Notes under the pieces: model-generated
Seen by the model: the letters and a program-made list of their open reading frames with translations, nothing else
What the model was told of the DNA's origin: nothing
The model's database searches: none
DNA from: Dipteronia dyeriana
Taxonomy: Eukaryota > Streptophyta > Magnoliopsida > Sapindales > Sapindaceae
NCBI GenBank assembly: GCA_032871835.1
Contig: CM065296.1
Span: 12,044,001 to 12,108,000 of the forward strand
DNA length: 64,000 bases
Reading direction: 5' to 3'
Translations under genes and position numbers: made by a program
In this document: piece by piece, positions 63,536 through 64,000 of the stretch
How the letters are laid out: each line of letters starts with the position of its first letter
Numbering within the stretch: the first letter of the stretch is position 1

Positions 63536-64000
63536 CTTGCAAGAGAAAACCATGTTAGGAAACGACAAGTTAATCGGCTGAACGAAGAAGTAAGAGTAAT
63601 GATTTCCTCGGCTAGAAGGGCGGACCCCCCCTTGGTTATCATAATGTCCACAGGCATCGCGGTCATCCTGGAAAGCCCACCACCCGGACATGATGTGACA
63701 ACCTACTTCAAAACCTTATCCTGACCTACCGAGCTCGATGGCAGGTGGAGGCGAGGGGGGCAACTTAGGGAGCATCAGGCTCCTTGAGAACCTCGATTTC
63801 CCGGGATACTACGGGATCAGCAGAGGGGGATTATGTGGCTTGGGGAACACCGACTGAAATGACGATTACTGGAGAGGAAGCAGGAGCGGACTTAGATACA
63901 ACATAGGGGCAGACCCCCATCGGCCTAAGGCTTTTGCAGCCTGAGATGCGAGAAGTGCCATCTTGGACTTTGATTGGGAAGGTGAAGGGGGAAAGAAGAG
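63536..64000. other. Continuation of element B, no clear frame
   Basis: A Pro/Ser-rich reading is partly open on the minus strand up to the window edge, probably the N-terminal side of the antisense gene. Not resolvable here. Confidence 0.3.

Larger units (their letters stand above)
57387..64000 (+). mobile_element. LTR retrotransposon B: Ty3/gypsy (probably Tat-lineage), internally deleted, runs off the window
   Basis: 5' LTR 57,387-58,449, primer-site remnant, broken gag, protease, end of pol, 3' tandem repeats and an antisense frame; the 3' LTR is not reached. The RT-RNaseH-integrase core is missing between about 61,110 and 61,125. Confidence 0.82.

Overview
The window is nuclear DNA of a flowering plant, almost certainly a eudicot. 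The base composition is AT-rich, the genes carry short GT-AG introns, two genes belong to plant families, and about 80% of the sequence is layered transposable elements. The species cannot be named from the sequence.

Layout. (1) 1-10,225 is the gene-bearing part. An apparently intact HAESA-LIKE 3-type LRR receptor kinase (879-4048, +) faces a poly(A) polymerase gene (9848-4667, -) tail to tail. The polymerase catalytic core is clean, but its C-terminal coding part contains in-frame stops. (2) 10,226-37,096 reads as one very large Mutator-like element (about 26.9 kb) of the kind that carries Ulp1-type protease genes. It has diverged terminal inverted repeats and a 9-bp target duplication (8/9 matching). 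Inside are a decayed MURA transposase (+), two decayed DUF1985/Ulp1 (C48) protease genes (-), a small open coiled-coil frame, arrays built on CCTAGG, and large blocks built on TTACACGC/GCGTGTAA that recur in direct and inverted order. Later insertions sit in it: a hAT MITE in the left terminal repeat, a second hAT MITE at 23.2 kb, and a 5.65-kb Harbinger-like element in the second protease gene. That last element carries ~675-bp tandem repeats and a broken PHT1 phosphate transporter fragment. (3) 37-45.7 kb holds gene debris (long-chain acyl-CoA synthetase exons, a possible WD40 piece), a solo LTR with a perfect TSD, and two minisatellites (~79 bp and ~88 bp). (4) 45.8-64 kb is nested Ty3/gypsy DNA, probably Tat/Ogre-like. 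Element A (45,763-56,290) has 2.3-kb LTRs but no coding capacity, and its interior is mostly tandem repeats, including about 25 copies of a ~99-bp unit. Its 3' LTR is interrupted by another LTR of the same family, which is followed by element B (57,387 to beyond the window). Element B keeps a broken gag, a protease and the last part of pol, joined across a deletion of RT-RNaseH-integrase core. It also has the same ~97-99-bp tail repeats and an antisense coiled-coil frame.

Only the receptor kinase and the polymerase look like host genes, and their functions are unrelated (peptide perception; mRNA polyadenylation). The Mutator-like element lies about 380 bp upstream of the polymerase start codon, so it may have reshaped that promoter. 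Splice sites, LTR ends and target duplications were read by eye; limits of repeat blocks are approximate to tens of bases.
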